Positions 8,763-17,462 of a stretch of 64,000 nucleotides of DNA are shown here, one piece after another. A model generated the notes under the pieces. The model worked only from the letters and a program-made list of their open reading frames with translations, did not search any database and had not been told where the DNA came from. The DNA lies in NCBI RefSeq assembly GCF_037892605.1, contig NZ_JBBKTU010000001.1, positions 2,418,001-2,482,000 on the forward strand, read 5' to 3'. The stretch's first letter is position 1. Each line of letters begins with the position of its first letter. The position numbers were made by a program, and so were the translations under genes. The stretch comes from Lacibacter sp. H407. Lineage in GTDB: Bacteria > Bacteroidota > Bacteroidia > Chitinophagales > Chitinophagaceae.

Positions 8763-9725
8763 ATGAAAGCGTATTCAATAGCAGTATTGCTACTGACAGG
8801 CTTTACTAACAGTTCATTTTCACAAACAACCAATCAAACTATTTCAATCATGGCAACAACAAATCTGCAAAGTGGAAATGCAACGAATGCCGGTTACACT
8901 TATGCAACAGTTCCCACTAAGTTTGTGGAGGCTAACGGAATAAAGATCGCCTATCGTTCCTATGGCAAAGAAGGCGATATACCTGTTATTTATTTCAATC
9001 ACTTAACAGCAAACCTTGATAATTGCGATCCAAGAATTATGGATGCAATTGCAGCACATCGTCATATTATTTCCTTTGATTACAGAGGCGTCGGTGCAAC
9101 AAGCGGCGAGCAGGGAACAAGTATTGCTGACATGGCAAAAGATGCGATTGCTTTTATTGATTCGTTGGGATACAAGCAAGTTGATATTGTGGCTTTTTCT
9201 ATGGGAGGTTTTATTACGCAGGAACTACTTTTAATTGAACCGGCTTTGGTACGTAAAATAATACTTGCAGGTACAGGCCCTAGAGGTGGAGAGGGAGTTA
9301 GCGATGTGGTTGGCTTAACGTACAAGGATATTTTTAAAGGCATCTTCACATTCAGAGACCCCAAGTTTTATTTGTTCTTTACACAAAACAAAGTGGGGAA
9401 AGAAGCAGCCCGAGATTTTCTGAAACGTTTAAACGAAAGAACAGAAAACCGGGATAAGAAAGTAAAACTGAGTGTATTGAAAAAACAACTGCAAGCTATT
9501 GCTGCCTGGGGGAACGATACCCCTGCCGATTTAAGCGTTTTTAAACATCCTGTATTAGTAGCAAATGGTGATCATGACAGAATGGTGCCAACAACCAACT
9601 CGTATGATTTGGCAAAGCGTTTTCCAAATGCAGAAATTGTAATTTACCCTAATTCAGGACATGGTGGTATTTTTCAATATCACGAAGAATTTATCACACA
9701 GGCATTAAGGTTTTTAGTAAACTAA
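8763..9725 (+). CDS. Alpha/beta hydrolase with N-terminal signal peptide
   Basis: A 320-residue alpha/beta-hydrolase. The catalytic triad is visible: Ser146 in AFSMGG, Asp270 or Asp272 in NGDHDRMVP, and His300 in NSGHGG. The first 21 residues look like a signal peptide ending SSFS, which would place the enzyme in the periplasm. An internal ATG (MATTNLQSG, about residue 30) would give a cytoplasmic form of more usual family length. It starts 1 bp after the SDR stop, so translational coupling is likely. The substrate is unknown. Confidence 0.88.
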   Translation: MKAYSIAVLLLTGFTNSSFSQTTNQTISIMATTNLQSGNATNAGYTYATVPTKFVEANGIKIAYRSYGKEGDIPVIYFNHLTANLDNCDPRIMDAIAAHRHIISFDYRGVGATSGEQGTSIADMAKDAIAFIDSLGYKQVDIVAFSMGGFITQELLLIEPALVRKIILAGTGPRGGEGVSDVVGLTYKDIFKGIFTFRDPKFYLFFTQNKVGKEAARDFLKRLNERTENRDKKVKLSVLKKQLQAIAAWGNDTPADLSVFKHPVLVANGDHDRMVPTTNSYDLAKRFPNAEIVIYPNSGHGGIFQYHEEFITQALRFLVN

Positions 9726-9736
9726 AAAATATAGAA

Positions 9737-10738
9737 ATGAAAGCATTCGTATTAAAACACTACGGTAAAAAAGAAAAATTACAACTAACTGAAATAGCAG
9801 AACCTGCTGTAAAGGCAAATGATGTATTGGTACAAATACATGCAGCAGGTGTAAACCTGTTGGATTCAAAGATCAGGGATGGTGAATTCAAACTGATCTT
9901 GCCTTATAAAACTCCATTTACGTTGGGGCACGATGTGGCAGGTGTGGTTACAAAAGTTGGTGGAAACGTTCAAAAATTTAAAGTTGGTGATGAGGTTTAT
10001 GCAAGACCTGCCGATCATCGCATTGGTACATTTGCAGAATTTATTGCGATGAATGAAAACGATGTGGCGCTTAAACCAAAAAATCTTTCGATGGAAGAAG
10101 CTGCTTCTATTCCATTGGTTGGTTTAACAGCATGGCAGGCACTTGTTGAAAAAGCAAACCTGAAAAAAGGGCAAAAGGTTTTTATTCAGGCAGGCTCAGG
10201 CGGCGTAGGCACATTCGCCATTCAGTTAGCAAAACATTTGGGTGCAACTGTGGCCACAACAGCAAGTGCAGGCAGTTTTGATTTAGTAAAAAGCCTCGGT
10301 GCTGATGTTGTTATTGATTACAAAAAGGAAGATTTTGAAACCGTATTAAAAGATTACGATGTAGTGTTGAATAGTCAGGACACAAAAACACTTGAAAAGT
10401 CGTTACGGATATTAAAGTCAAAAGGGAAAGTTATTTCTATCTCTGGTCCTCCCGATCCGGAATTTGGAAAGCAAATAAATGCGAATTGGTTTTTAAAAAC
10501 GGTATTGAAATTTTTAAGTTCCGGAATCAGGAAAAAGGCGAAACGGCTTGGCGTAAACTATTCATTTCTTTTTATGCGGGCACAGGGCGAACAATTAAGT
10601 GAACTTACAAAACTGATTGAGCAAGGAATTATAAAACCTGTGATGGATAAAGTGTTTCCATTTGAACAAACGAATGAAGCGATGGCGTATGTGGAAACAG
10701 GAAGAGCAAAAGGAAAGGTGGTTGTTAAGATCAAATAG
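9737..10738 (+). CDS. NADP-dependent zinc-free MDR oxidoreductase (quinone-reductase-like)
   Basis: A 333-residue medium-chain dehydrogenase/reductase. GroES-like N-terminal domain (about 1-120) without the catalytic zinc ligands, then a Rossmann domain with GSGGVGTFAIQLAKHLGA. This matches zeta-crystallin/Qor-type NADPH:quinone or enone reductases. Last gene of the HxlR-linked operon. The partners suggest a coordinated response to an electrophile; the true substrate is unknown. There is no strong terminator downstream, only a short 7-bp hairpin. Confidence 0.92.
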   Translation: MKAFVLKHYGKKEKLQLTEIAEPAVKANDVLVQIHAAGVNLLDSKIRDGEFKLILPYKTPFTLGHDVAGVVTKVGGNVQKFKVGDEVYARPADHRIGTFAEFIAMNENDVALKPKNLSMEEAASIPLVGLTAWQALVEKANLKKGQKVFIQAGSGGVGTFAIQLAKHLGATVATTASAGSFDLVKSLGADVVIDYKKEDFETVLKDYDVVLNSQDTKTLEKSLRILKSKGKVISISGPPDPEFGKQINANWFLKTVLKFLSSGIRKKAKRLGVNYSFLFMRAQGEQLSELTKLIEQGIIKPVMDKVFPFEQTNEAMAYVETGRAKGKVVVKIK

Positions 10739-10748
10739 TTTGTTCTAT

Positions 10749-10772
10749 GCCTTGGCTCATATGAACCAAGGC
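10749..10772. terminator. Weak hairpin between convergent genes
   Basis: GCCTTGG (10749-10755) pairs with CCAAGGC (10766-10772) around an AT-rich near-palindromic loop. It lies between two convergent stops but has no T run, so termination is only a possibility. Confidence 0.35.
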
Positions 10773-10805
10773 TGGTCCTGCTAAAGTAATAATGCGGCAA
10801 TTGTA

Positions 10806-11837
10806 TTACTTCTTCAACGCCTCCTTCACTTTCGGTACGATCTTCGTTCCATAAATTTCAATTGATTTCATCAACGATGCATGCGATGGTCCACCCACAT
10901 CCATATGTGCGGAGAAACGTGTTAACCCAAACAACTCCTGCATCTGCAGAATTTTATCAACAGCTTCGTCTGCATCACCAATAATTAATGCACCTTCTTT
11001 ACCTCTGCCATAATCATATTGATTGCGTTGATAAGGAGGCCATCCACGACTGCGGCCTACACGATCCATCTGTCCGGCATATAACGGATAATATTCGTCT
11101 GCTGTTTGTTTACTGTCTTCACCAAAAAAGCAATGCATATGTACTCCTACTTCAAACTTGTTCATGTCGTGTTTGAAATGTTGATACACTTCTTTGTTAT
11201 ACTTGAACAACGGTTGAAACTGTGCAGGGCTGCCGCCAATAATTGCAAAGATCACCGGTAAGCCTGCTTTGGCTGCACGTACTACCGACTCCGGTGTGCC
11301 GCCTACTGCTACCCAAATGTTGAGATGATTATTTACAGCACGTGGCAACACTTCCTGATTTTTCAATGCTGGGCGATACTTGCCTTTCCAGGTTATACGG
11401 TCTTCGTTATTTATTTTTTGTAAGAGGTCTAATTTTTCTTCGAACAATCCATCGTAATCGTTGAGGTTATAACCATACAAGGGGAACGATTCAATAAAAC
11501 TTCCACGTCCGGCGGTGATCTCTGCACGGCCATTACTCAATTGATCGATGGTAGCAAACTGTTGATACACACGCACCGGATCCGTTGAGCTTAATACCGT
11601 AACCGCACTGCCGAGTTTAATATTTTTTGTAACAGTTGCGGCGGCGGCCAGAATAATTTCAGGCGTTGATACCGCATAGTCAGGACGGTGATGCTCACCA
11701 ATGCCGTAAAAGTCGATACCCAACTCATCCATCAGTTTAATTTCTTCGATCAACTCCCGCAACCGCTGACCCACCGGTAGTGCTTTACCATTCTTATCGA
11801 AATGATTATCGCCAAACATGCCTACACCTAACTCCAT
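10806..11837 (-). CDS. LLM class flavin-dependent oxidoreductase
   Basis: A 343-residue luciferase-like monooxygenase family protein (TIM barrel). The N-terminus MELGVGMFGD, the GIGEHHRPDYA segment and the AVTVLSSTDPVRVYQQFATID segment are characteristic of the family. A flavin-dependent oxidation is expected; the substrate is not identifiable. Single minus-strand gene, convergent with the MDR gene. A TATCTTTG element lies about 19 bp upstream of the start. Confidence 0.9.
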   Translation of the reverse strand: MELGVGMFGDNHFDKNGKALPVGQRLRELIEEIKLMDELGIDFYGIGEHHRPDYAVSTPEIILAAAATVTKNIKLGSAVTVLSSTDPVRVYQQFATIDQLSNGRAEITAGRGSFIESFPLYGYNLNDYDGLFEEKLDLLQKINNEDRITWKGKYRPALKNQEVLPRAVNNHLNIWVAVGGTPESVVRAAKAGLPVIFAIIGGSPAQFQPLFKYNKEVYQHFKHDMNKFEVGVHMHCFFGEDSKQTADEYYPLYAGQMDRVGRSRGWPPYQRNQYDYGRGKEGALIIGDADEAVDKILQMQELFGLTRFSAHMDVGGPSHASLMKSIEIYGTKIVPKVKEALKK

Positions 11838-11855
11838 ATTCGTTTATTTTGAATG

Positions 11856-11863
11856 CAAAGATA
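11856..11863 (-). promoter_or_regulatory. Bacteroidota-type -7 element for the LLM gene
   Basis: Reads TATCTTTG on the minus strand, an exact match to the Bacteroidota TAnnTTTG consensus, about 19 bp before the start codon at 11837. No clear TTTG -33 element at the usual spacing. Confidence 0.4.
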
Positions 11864-11912
11864 AGAGAGGAAAGAAGAGCAGATCGAAGCGCTTGATTAA
11901 AATACTCCCGGC

Positions 11913-13046
11913 TTATTTAATATCCGTCCACCATTGACGGAATGTTTGCGTACTGTCTTTCAATCGTACAGGCTCCCCAATAATGGGTGTTACTAAAGGG
12001 ATCGAAAGTTGTTGATTCAATTCAGTAATCTTTTTTAAAGGTTCATCCCAGGAATGATTTGCCAATGCAAATTTGGATGAATGAACAGGAAATACCCGTT
12101 TTGCACCCAGATCTTTTGCTGCCTGCAATACTTCGTGTGGTAAGGTATGAATGGCCTGCCAGGCTACATTGTATTGCCCGTTTTCAAGAATGGCTAAGTC
12201 AACCGCTCCGTATTTTTCAAAGATGCTTTTAAAGTGAGTATCGTATCCACTATCGCCGCCAATAAAAAGTTTGATCGATGGTGTTTGTAAAATATACGAA
12301 CACCAAAGTGTGTTGTTGCGGGTAAAACTTCGTCCGGAAAAATGACGGGCAGGTGTTACGGTAACCTTGAACTGACTGTCTAACTGAAACGCATCATGCC
12401 AATCTTTTTCGATGATCATTGATGTATCGAAACCCCATTGTTCAAGGTGCGATCCTACACCTAATCCGCAGATCACCTTGCTCACTTTTGTTTTCAGCTT
12501 CAGTATGGTTTCATAATCCAGATGGTCATAATGATCATGTGTAATAAAGAGATAGTCGATAGCAGGCAGATCATCTACTGTGTACATCTCTGTTCCAATA
12601 AACGATCTGGTAGTGCCGGGTATCGGCGACGCATTTCCACTAAACACCGGATCAACCAAAATACGCTTGCCCTCCAGTTGCATAAAATAGGAAGAGTGTC
12701 CAAACCAAATCAAAACATCTTCTTCTTTATTGAGTTTAAAGAGATCTGTTTTTATATGCGGAATACTATCGATCGGAGCCCTGTTTGGATGCTTCCTGAA
12801 AAAAAAGTTGTACAGTACACCGGTCATGCTGTATCCTTTGGTGAGTGAAGGTGTAAAACTCAGGTTCTGAAACTTTCCGTTTTTAAAATTGGGTGATTGT
12901 TTCATACGTTCTAGCCGTTCGCCTGAAGGAGCCTTTCCGAATTTATCCTGCCGGATGTAGAAAAAAGTAACTGTTGACAGTACCAATGTGGTAGCGAATA
13001 CAAAGATCATAAGTCGTTTTATAAAAATGAATAGTTTTCGTTTCAT
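11913..13046 (-). CDS. Metallo-beta-lactamase fold hydrolase, membrane-anchored (NAPE-PLD/UlaG-like)
   Basis: A 377-residue MBL-fold protein. The ATG at 13046 is preferred over an upstream in-frame ATG because it directly precedes a positively charged, hydrophobic N-terminal anchor (about residues 9-30). Metal motif HDHYDHLD is present, with further His in PARHFSGR and a GGDSGY segment, as in the branch that contains NAPE-PLD-like and UlaG-like hydrolases. Predicted to face the periplasm. The substrate is unknown; a phosphodiester or lactone is typical. Divergent from queA. Confidence 0.88.
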   Translation of the reverse strand: MKRKLFIFIKRLMIFVFATTLVLSTVTFFYIRQDKFGKAPSGERLERMKQSPNFKNGKFQNLSFTPSLTKGYSMTGVLYNFFFRKHPNRAPIDSIPHIKTDLFKLNKEEDVLIWFGHSSYFMQLEGKRILVDPVFSGNASPIPGTTRSFIGTEMYTVDDLPAIDYLFITHDHYDHLDYETILKLKTKVSKVICGLGVGSHLEQWGFDTSMIIEKDWHDAFQLDSQFKVTVTPARHFSGRSFTRNNTLWCSYILQTPSIKLFIGGDSGYDTHFKSIFEKYGAVDLAILENGQYNVAWQAIHTLPHEVLQAAKDLGAKRVFPVHSSKFALANHSWDEPLKKITELNQQLSIPLVTPIIGEPVRLKDSTQTFRQWWTDIK

Positions 13047-13067
13047 GTATTTTTTTGAAAAGATGTG

Positions 13068-13075
13068 CAAAGGTA
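13068..13075 (-). promoter_or_regulatory. -7 element for the MBL-fold gene
   Basis: Reads TACCTTTG on the minus strand, followed by CA, matching the TAnnTTTG consensus, about 22 bp before the start codon. On the other side of this divergent region a near match (CATCTTTG, 13161-13168) sits only 4 bp before the queA ATG, suggesting a very short or absent queA leader. Confidence 0.4.
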
Positions 13076-13172
13076 GTGTTCGTAAAGCGGCGTGTAAGTT
13101 TGCAGATAAAGAAGAGAGGCTCATTGCAGCACAAGTGATTCCGTTTCAGGCAAATTCTCTCATCTTTGCAGC

Positions 13173-14405
13173 ATGCACCCTTCGCAGCTTCAGATCAACG
13201 ATTTTACATACGATTTACCAGACGATCGAATAGCCCGTTATCCTTTAACTGAACGGGATTTAAGCAAACTGCTTATTTACAAAGAAGGAACCATTGCAAC
13301 GGATGTGTACCGTAATCTGCCGCAACATCTGCCCGATAATGCGTTTCTCGTTTTCAATAATACCAAGGTAATTGAAGCACGTATCATGTTTCAAAAATCA
13401 ACAGGTGGTACCATTGAGATTTTTTGTCTGGAACCGGCAGCAGGAGCAGAGGTAACAGAAGCGATGACAAGCCGGGGGGCGGTACGCTGGACCTGTCTTG
13501 TAGGTGGTGCCGGTAAGTGGAAGCAACCGTTTTTAGAAAAACATCTCAGCACACAGCAAGGGGATGTGTTGTTGAAAGCTGAAAAACTCAAGCAGGAACA
13601 AGGCACATTTGAGATCGAATTGAGTTGGGATCATCCACAATTCACGTTTGCAGAATTGCTGCACCATGCAGGTATATTACCGTTGCCACCGTATCTGCAA
13701 CGCCAATCAGAAGCGGCTGACTATGACCGTTATCAAACCGTGTATGCAAGGCACGAAGGTAGTGTGGCTGCACCAACCGCCGGTTTGCATTTTACACCAC
13801 AACTATTGCATCAATTGCAGGAAAAAGGTATCCGACACCAGTTTGTAACATTGCATGTAGGAGCAGGCACGTTTCAGCCCGTGAAGAGTGAACGAATGCA
13901 GGATCATCCCATGCACCGGGAGTGGATCGAGATCACAAAAGCTGATATTGAAAATTTGATACAACATGTCAACGATCCTGTTATTCCTGTTGGTACTACA
14001 TCGCTTCGCACCATTGAAAGTTTGTACTGGATGGGTGTAAAAGCAATGCTCAATCCTGCAGCTACCTTGCAACAACTGGAAGTGCAACAGTGGGAAGCGT
14101 ATGATCTGCCGTTACAAACCGCCACCGCAGCAGAGGCATTAAAAGCATTGCTGGGTTGGATGGAACAACAAAAAACAGATCAACTCATCTGCCATACACA
14201 AATATTAATTGCTCCGGGTTACCGGCTTCGCATTGCTACAGCCCTTATCACCAATTTTCATCAACCCAATTCTACATTGTTGTTGTTGGTCGCTGCTTTG
14301 CTGGGTGATGATTGGAAGAAAATCTATGAATATGCGCTGGCAAACGATTTTCGTTTTTTGAGTTATGGCGATGGGAGCTTGTTATGGAAAGATGCAGTTA
14401 GGTAG
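13173..14405 (+). CDS. queA: S-adenosylmethionine:tRNA ribosyltransferase-isomerase
   Basis: A 410-residue QueA, making epoxyqueuosine in tRNA by transferring the ribosyl part of SAM to preQ1-modified tRNA. Conserved blocks: RIARYPLTERD, VFNNTKVIEAR, APTAGLHFTPQLL, VTLHVGAGTFQPV, GTTSLRTIES, ALITNFHQPNSTLLLL and FRFLSYGDG. It is about 55 residues longer than E. coli QueA. Most of the excess is a segment of roughly 60 residues between GTTSLRTIES and QILIAPGY, where E. coli has about 17. Stands alone, divergent from the MBL gene. No other queuosine genes in the window. Confidence 0.95.
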   Translation: MHPSQLQINDFTYDLPDDRIARYPLTERDLSKLLIYKEGTIATDVYRNLPQHLPDNAFLVFNNTKVIEARIMFQKSTGGTIEIFCLEPAAGAEVTEAMTSRGAVRWTCLVGGAGKWKQPFLEKHLSTQQGDVLLKAEKLKQEQGTFEIELSWDHPQFTFAELLHHAGILPLPPYLQRQSEAADYDRYQTVYARHEGSVAAPTAGLHFTPQLLHQLQEKGIRHQFVTLHVGAGTFQPVKSERMQDHPMHREWIEITKADIENLIQHVNDPVIPVGTTSLRTIESLYWMGVKAMLNPAATLQQLEVQQWEAYDLPLQTATAAEALKALLGWMEQQKTDQLICHTQILIAPGYRLRIATALITNFHQPNSTLLLLVAALLGDDWKKIYEYALANDFRFLSYGDGSLLWKDAVR

Positions 14406-14418
14406 TCTCCAGCCAATC

Positions 14419-14461
14419 GATGTTAGTGGAAACGAATTCGGCTATTGTCTTTACTAACATC
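14419..14461. promoter_or_regulatory. Inverted repeat in the queA-kup spacer
   Basis: GATGTTAGT (14419-14427) and ACTAACATC (14453-14461) form a perfect 9-bp inverted repeat with a 25-nt loop, just after the queA stop. It could be a weak transcript-end hairpin; it has no T tail. Function unknown. Confidence 0.3.
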
Positions 14462-14578
14462 TAATAGCTGAGAGTTGCAAGCTTTTTTCTTGTCCATTTC
14501 AACCCAAGCACTACCTTTGGTTTGTAGTTCGAAAACCAATCAACCAAATTGGTTCGTATCCTCACTTAAATTCTATTT

Positions 14579-16564
14579 GTGGGAAAGCACACGTCAAAAG
14601 TTACAACGGCAGGTTTATTAATTGCATTAGGCATTATTTATGGCGACATCGGAACTTCTCCCCTGTACGTTTTCAATGCTATCATTGGTGGCAGAGTTGT
14701 ATCAGAAACTTTAATTGTTGGTGCACTGTCTTGTATCATCTGGACATTGACCTTGCAAACAACTATTAAGTATGTGATCATGGTGCTGCGTGCCGATAAT
14801 AAAGGTGAAGGCGGCACTTTCTCACTATATGCATTGGTAAGGCGAAGAAGAAAATGGCTGGTGATCCCTGCCATGATCGGTGGTGCTTCATTGCTGGCCG
14901 ATGGTATTATTACACCGCCCATCTCTATTACATCTGCCATTGAGGGTTTGAAAGTATTGCCGCAGTTGCGTGATCTGCCGGTGAACACCATTGTAACGAT
15001 CGTACTTATTATTCTTTCGCTGTTCTTTTTCATGCAGCAGTTTGGTACAGGTTCAATCGGTCGTTTGTTTGGCCCCGTTATGATGGTTTGGTTTACCATG
15101 CTGGCGGTGCTGGGTATTGTACATGTGTTTGATGATCTCAGCATTTTCAAAGCGGTGAATCCGTATTATGCCTATGATTTCCTCGCCAATTATCCGGAAG
15201 GGTTCTGGCTGTTGGGAGCGGTGTTTCTGTGTACCACGGGTGCAGAAGCATTGTACAGTGATCTGGGACATTGCGGAAAAGATAATATTCGTTTGTCGTG
15301 GGTGTATGTAAAAACCTGTTTGCTCATTAACTATTTCGGACAAGGGGCGTCACTCTTGTCAAAATACAACGGCAAACTGATCGATAGTACGTTCAAAGCC
15401 GAAACCGGTATTCATGCGTTTTACGATCTTATGCCGCATTGGTTCATTATTGCAGGTGTGGTAATTGCAACTTCGGCTGCTATTATCGCCAGTCAGGCAA
15501 TGATCGCCGGTGCGTTTACACTCATAAGTGAAGCCATGCGTTTGAACCTGTGGCCCCGTTTAAAAATTAATTATCCCAGTGAAGAGCGAGGACAGTTGTT
15601 CATACCCGGTATGAATCTGTTTATGTTCTTCGGTTGTGCGTTCGTGGTATTGTATTTCCGTGAATCATCAAAAATGGAAGCAGCTTATGGTTTGGCGATC
15701 ATTGTAACCATGATCATGACCACATTGCTGTTTGCGAATTACATGGTATTGCATCGTGTAAAGCCAATCTATATTTATATTTTCCTCGCCGGTTATCTCA
15801 TTATTGAAGTGGCTTATCTGGTAGCGCTCATGGATAAGTTCCTGCACGGCGGTTATATTACACTGGTCATTGGATTAATGATGTTCCTGGTAATGTACGT
15901 ATGGTACCGTGCCCGCAAAATTAAAAACCGGTATGTTGAGTTTGTACGGCTTGATCATTACCTGCCCATGTTGCAGGAGTTGAGCAATGATATGACGGTA
16001 ACCAAACATGCAACGCATTTGGTGTACCTCTCCAGTGCTAACAATCCAAAGGAAATTGAGCATAAAATTATTTACTCTATCCTCAACCGTAAACCCAAGC
16101 GTGCCGATATTTATTGGTTTGTGCATGTGGATACATTGGATGATCCTTATACCTGCGAATTTGAAGTAACCACCATTATCCCCAATGAAGTGATTCGGGT
16201 TGAATTCCGTTTAGGTTTCCGTATGCAGCCACGTATCAACCTCATGTTCCGTAAAGTAGTGGAAGATATGGTGAGCAACAAAGAAGTAAATATTACGAGC
16301 CGTTACGAAAGTTTGCAACGTAATAATGTAGTAGGTGATTTTCAATTTGTGGTGATGGAAAAATTCCTGAGCCAGGATAATGAGCTGCCATTCTTTGAGC
16401 GGATCATTATGCGGTTTTACTTCCTTGTGAAACGCATCGGGCTCAGCGAAGAAAAAGGCTTTGGTTTGGATCAAAGTAATGTAGCGGTTGAAAAATTCCC
16501 GCTCATTGTAGCACCCATCAGCAGTTTAAAACTCAAACGTATTTACAGGGATGAAGAAGAATAG
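14579..16564 (+). CDS. kup: Kup-type low-affinity potassium transporter
   Basis: A 661-residue Kup/HAK/KT potassium uptake protein, probably K+/H+ symport in the inner membrane. It starts at GTG (MGKHTSKV), with the family signature YGDIGTSPLYVF at about residues 20-32, around 12 membrane segments, and a cytoplasmic C-terminal domain of about 200 residues. DNKGEGGTFSLYAL is another diagnostic block. Length is close to E. coli Kup (622). The 173-bp leader contains an inverted repeat near the upstream stop but no riboswitch I can recognise. Confidence 0.95.
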   Translation: MGKHTSKVTTAGLLIALGIIYGDIGTSPLYVFNAIIGGRVVSETLIVGALSCIIWTLTLQTTIKYVIMVLRADNKGEGGTFSLYALVRRRRKWLVIPAMIGGASLLADGIITPPISITSAIEGLKVLPQLRDLPVNTIVTIVLIILSLFFFMQQFGTGSIGRLFGPVMMVWFTMLAVLGIVHVFDDLSIFKAVNPYYAYDFLANYPEGFWLLGAVFLCTTGAEALYSDLGHCGKDNIRLSWVYVKTCLLINYFGQGASLLSKYNGKLIDSTFKAETGIHAFYDLMPHWFIIAGVVIATSAAIIASQAMIAGAFTLISEAMRLNLWPRLKINYPSEERGQLFIPGMNLFMFFGCAFVVLYFRESSKMEAAYGLAIIVTMIMTTLLFANYMVLHRVKPIYIYIFLAGYLIIEVAYLVALMDKFLHGGYITLVIGLMMFLVMYVWYRARKIKNRYVEFVRLDHYLPMLQELSNDMTVTKHATHLVYLSSANNPKEIEHKIIYSILNRKPKRADIYWFVHVDTLDDPYTCEFEVTTIIPNEVIRVEFRLGFRMQPRINLMFRKVVEDMVSNKEVNITSRYESLQRNNVVGDFQFVVMEKFLSQDNELPFFERIIMRFYFLVKRIGLSEEKGFGLDQSNVAVEKFPLIVAPISSLKLKRIYRDEEE

Positions 16565-16576
16565 TTAGTAGTTGAT

Positions 16577-16666
16577 AGTTTGTAGTTTATTTAATCCGGT
16601 TATTCTGCCTAACTTGAAATAGCTCTACATTAATGAATACAAACCACAAACTATAAACTACAAACT
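16577..16666. repeat. Stuttering TAGTTTGTAGTTTA inverted spacer repeat
   Basis: A 13-nt word (16577-16589) recurs as its exact reverse complement at 16654-16666, surrounded by degenerate versions of the same TAGTT/TATAGTTT word. It fills the spacer between kup and the next hydrolase, and the right arm ends 6 bp before that gene's TTG start. It could fold into a hairpin that hides the start region. Confidence 0.5.
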
Positions 16667-16671
16667 GTAAT

Positions 16672-17460
16672 TTGTCGCCAACTTTTCTCTATATCATTAT
16701 CGGTTATGTCCTGTTGATGGTGATCGCTTATTTCATCCAGGAGAAATTTATTTTTAAGCCGGAGAAACTGGCTGCCGATTTTGAATTTAAATACGATGCT
16801 CCTTTCAAAGAGGTAAGTTTTAATCCCGAACCGGGTGTTACTATCAGCGGTATTCATTTCAATGTAAAAAATCCGCACGGACTCATCATTTATTTTCATG
16901 GCAATACCCGCAGTATAAAAGGCTGGGGAAAATATGCACGTGATTTTTTTCGGTTTGGGTATGATGTGTTGTTGGTCGATTACCGTGGCTTTGGAAAAAG
17001 TATTGGCAAACGAAGTGAAGTGGCGATGCTCCGTGATATGCAGTTTGTGTACGATCAGTTGTGTCTGCAGTTTCCGGAAGATCATATTCTTGTTTACGGG
17101 CGAAGTATGGGCAGTGGGTTTGCAAGTAAACTGGCAGCGGATAATCGTCCCCGTTATTTGATCCTTGATGCACCTTATTACAGCTTTCGAAAAGTAGTAG
17201 AACGGTTTTTACCTTTTTTGCCGATCCGTTTTGTATTGCGGTTTCATTTGCGAACCGATCAGTGGATCAAAGAAGTAAAATGTCATACCTATATTATACA
17301 TGGCACGAAAGACTGGCTCATCCCCATACGGCACAGCGAACGGCTGCAAGCCATTAACCCACGTCGTATTACACTCATCCGTATTCATGGTGGCGGACAT
17401 AATAATCTGCCAACTTACCCGGAGTATCATAATTTTATCCGTGATATTCTGAAAGTATAA
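16672..17460 (+). CDS. Membrane-anchored alpha/beta hydrolase (BEM46/ABHD13-like), copy 1
   Basis: A 262-residue hydrolase. The start is a TTG at 16672; an in-frame stop lies 18 bp upstream and there is no ATG before the membrane anchor, so a later ATG would destroy the anchor. The N-terminal hydrophobic helix (about 5-22) precedes the fold. The triad is visible: Ser in YGRSMGSG, Asp in HGTKDWLIP, His in GGGHNN. Only 2 bp separate its stop from a homologous second copy. The substrate is unknown; the family is usually annotated as serine aminopeptidase or lysophospholipase-like without proof. Confidence 0.85.
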   Translation: MSPTFLYIIIGYVLLMVIAYFIQEKFIFKPEKLAADFEFKYDAPFKEVSFNPEPGVTISGIHFNVKNPHGLIIYFHGNTRSIKGWGKYARDFFRFGYDVLLVDYRGFGKSIGKRSEVAMLRDMQFVYDQLCLQFPEDHILVYGRSMGSGFASKLAADNRPRYLILDAPYYSFRKVVERFLPFLPIRFVLRFHLRTDQWIKEVKCHTYIIHGTKDWLIPIRHSERLQAINPRRITLIRIHGGGHNNLPTYPEYHNFIRDILKV

Positions 17461-17462
17461 TT

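Noticed and set aside
14406-14578. Possible c-di-AMP (ydaO-type) riboswitch before kup
   Set aside because: Only one 9-bp hairpin close to the queA stop is present; the conserved multi-stem core of that riboswitch is not recognisable.
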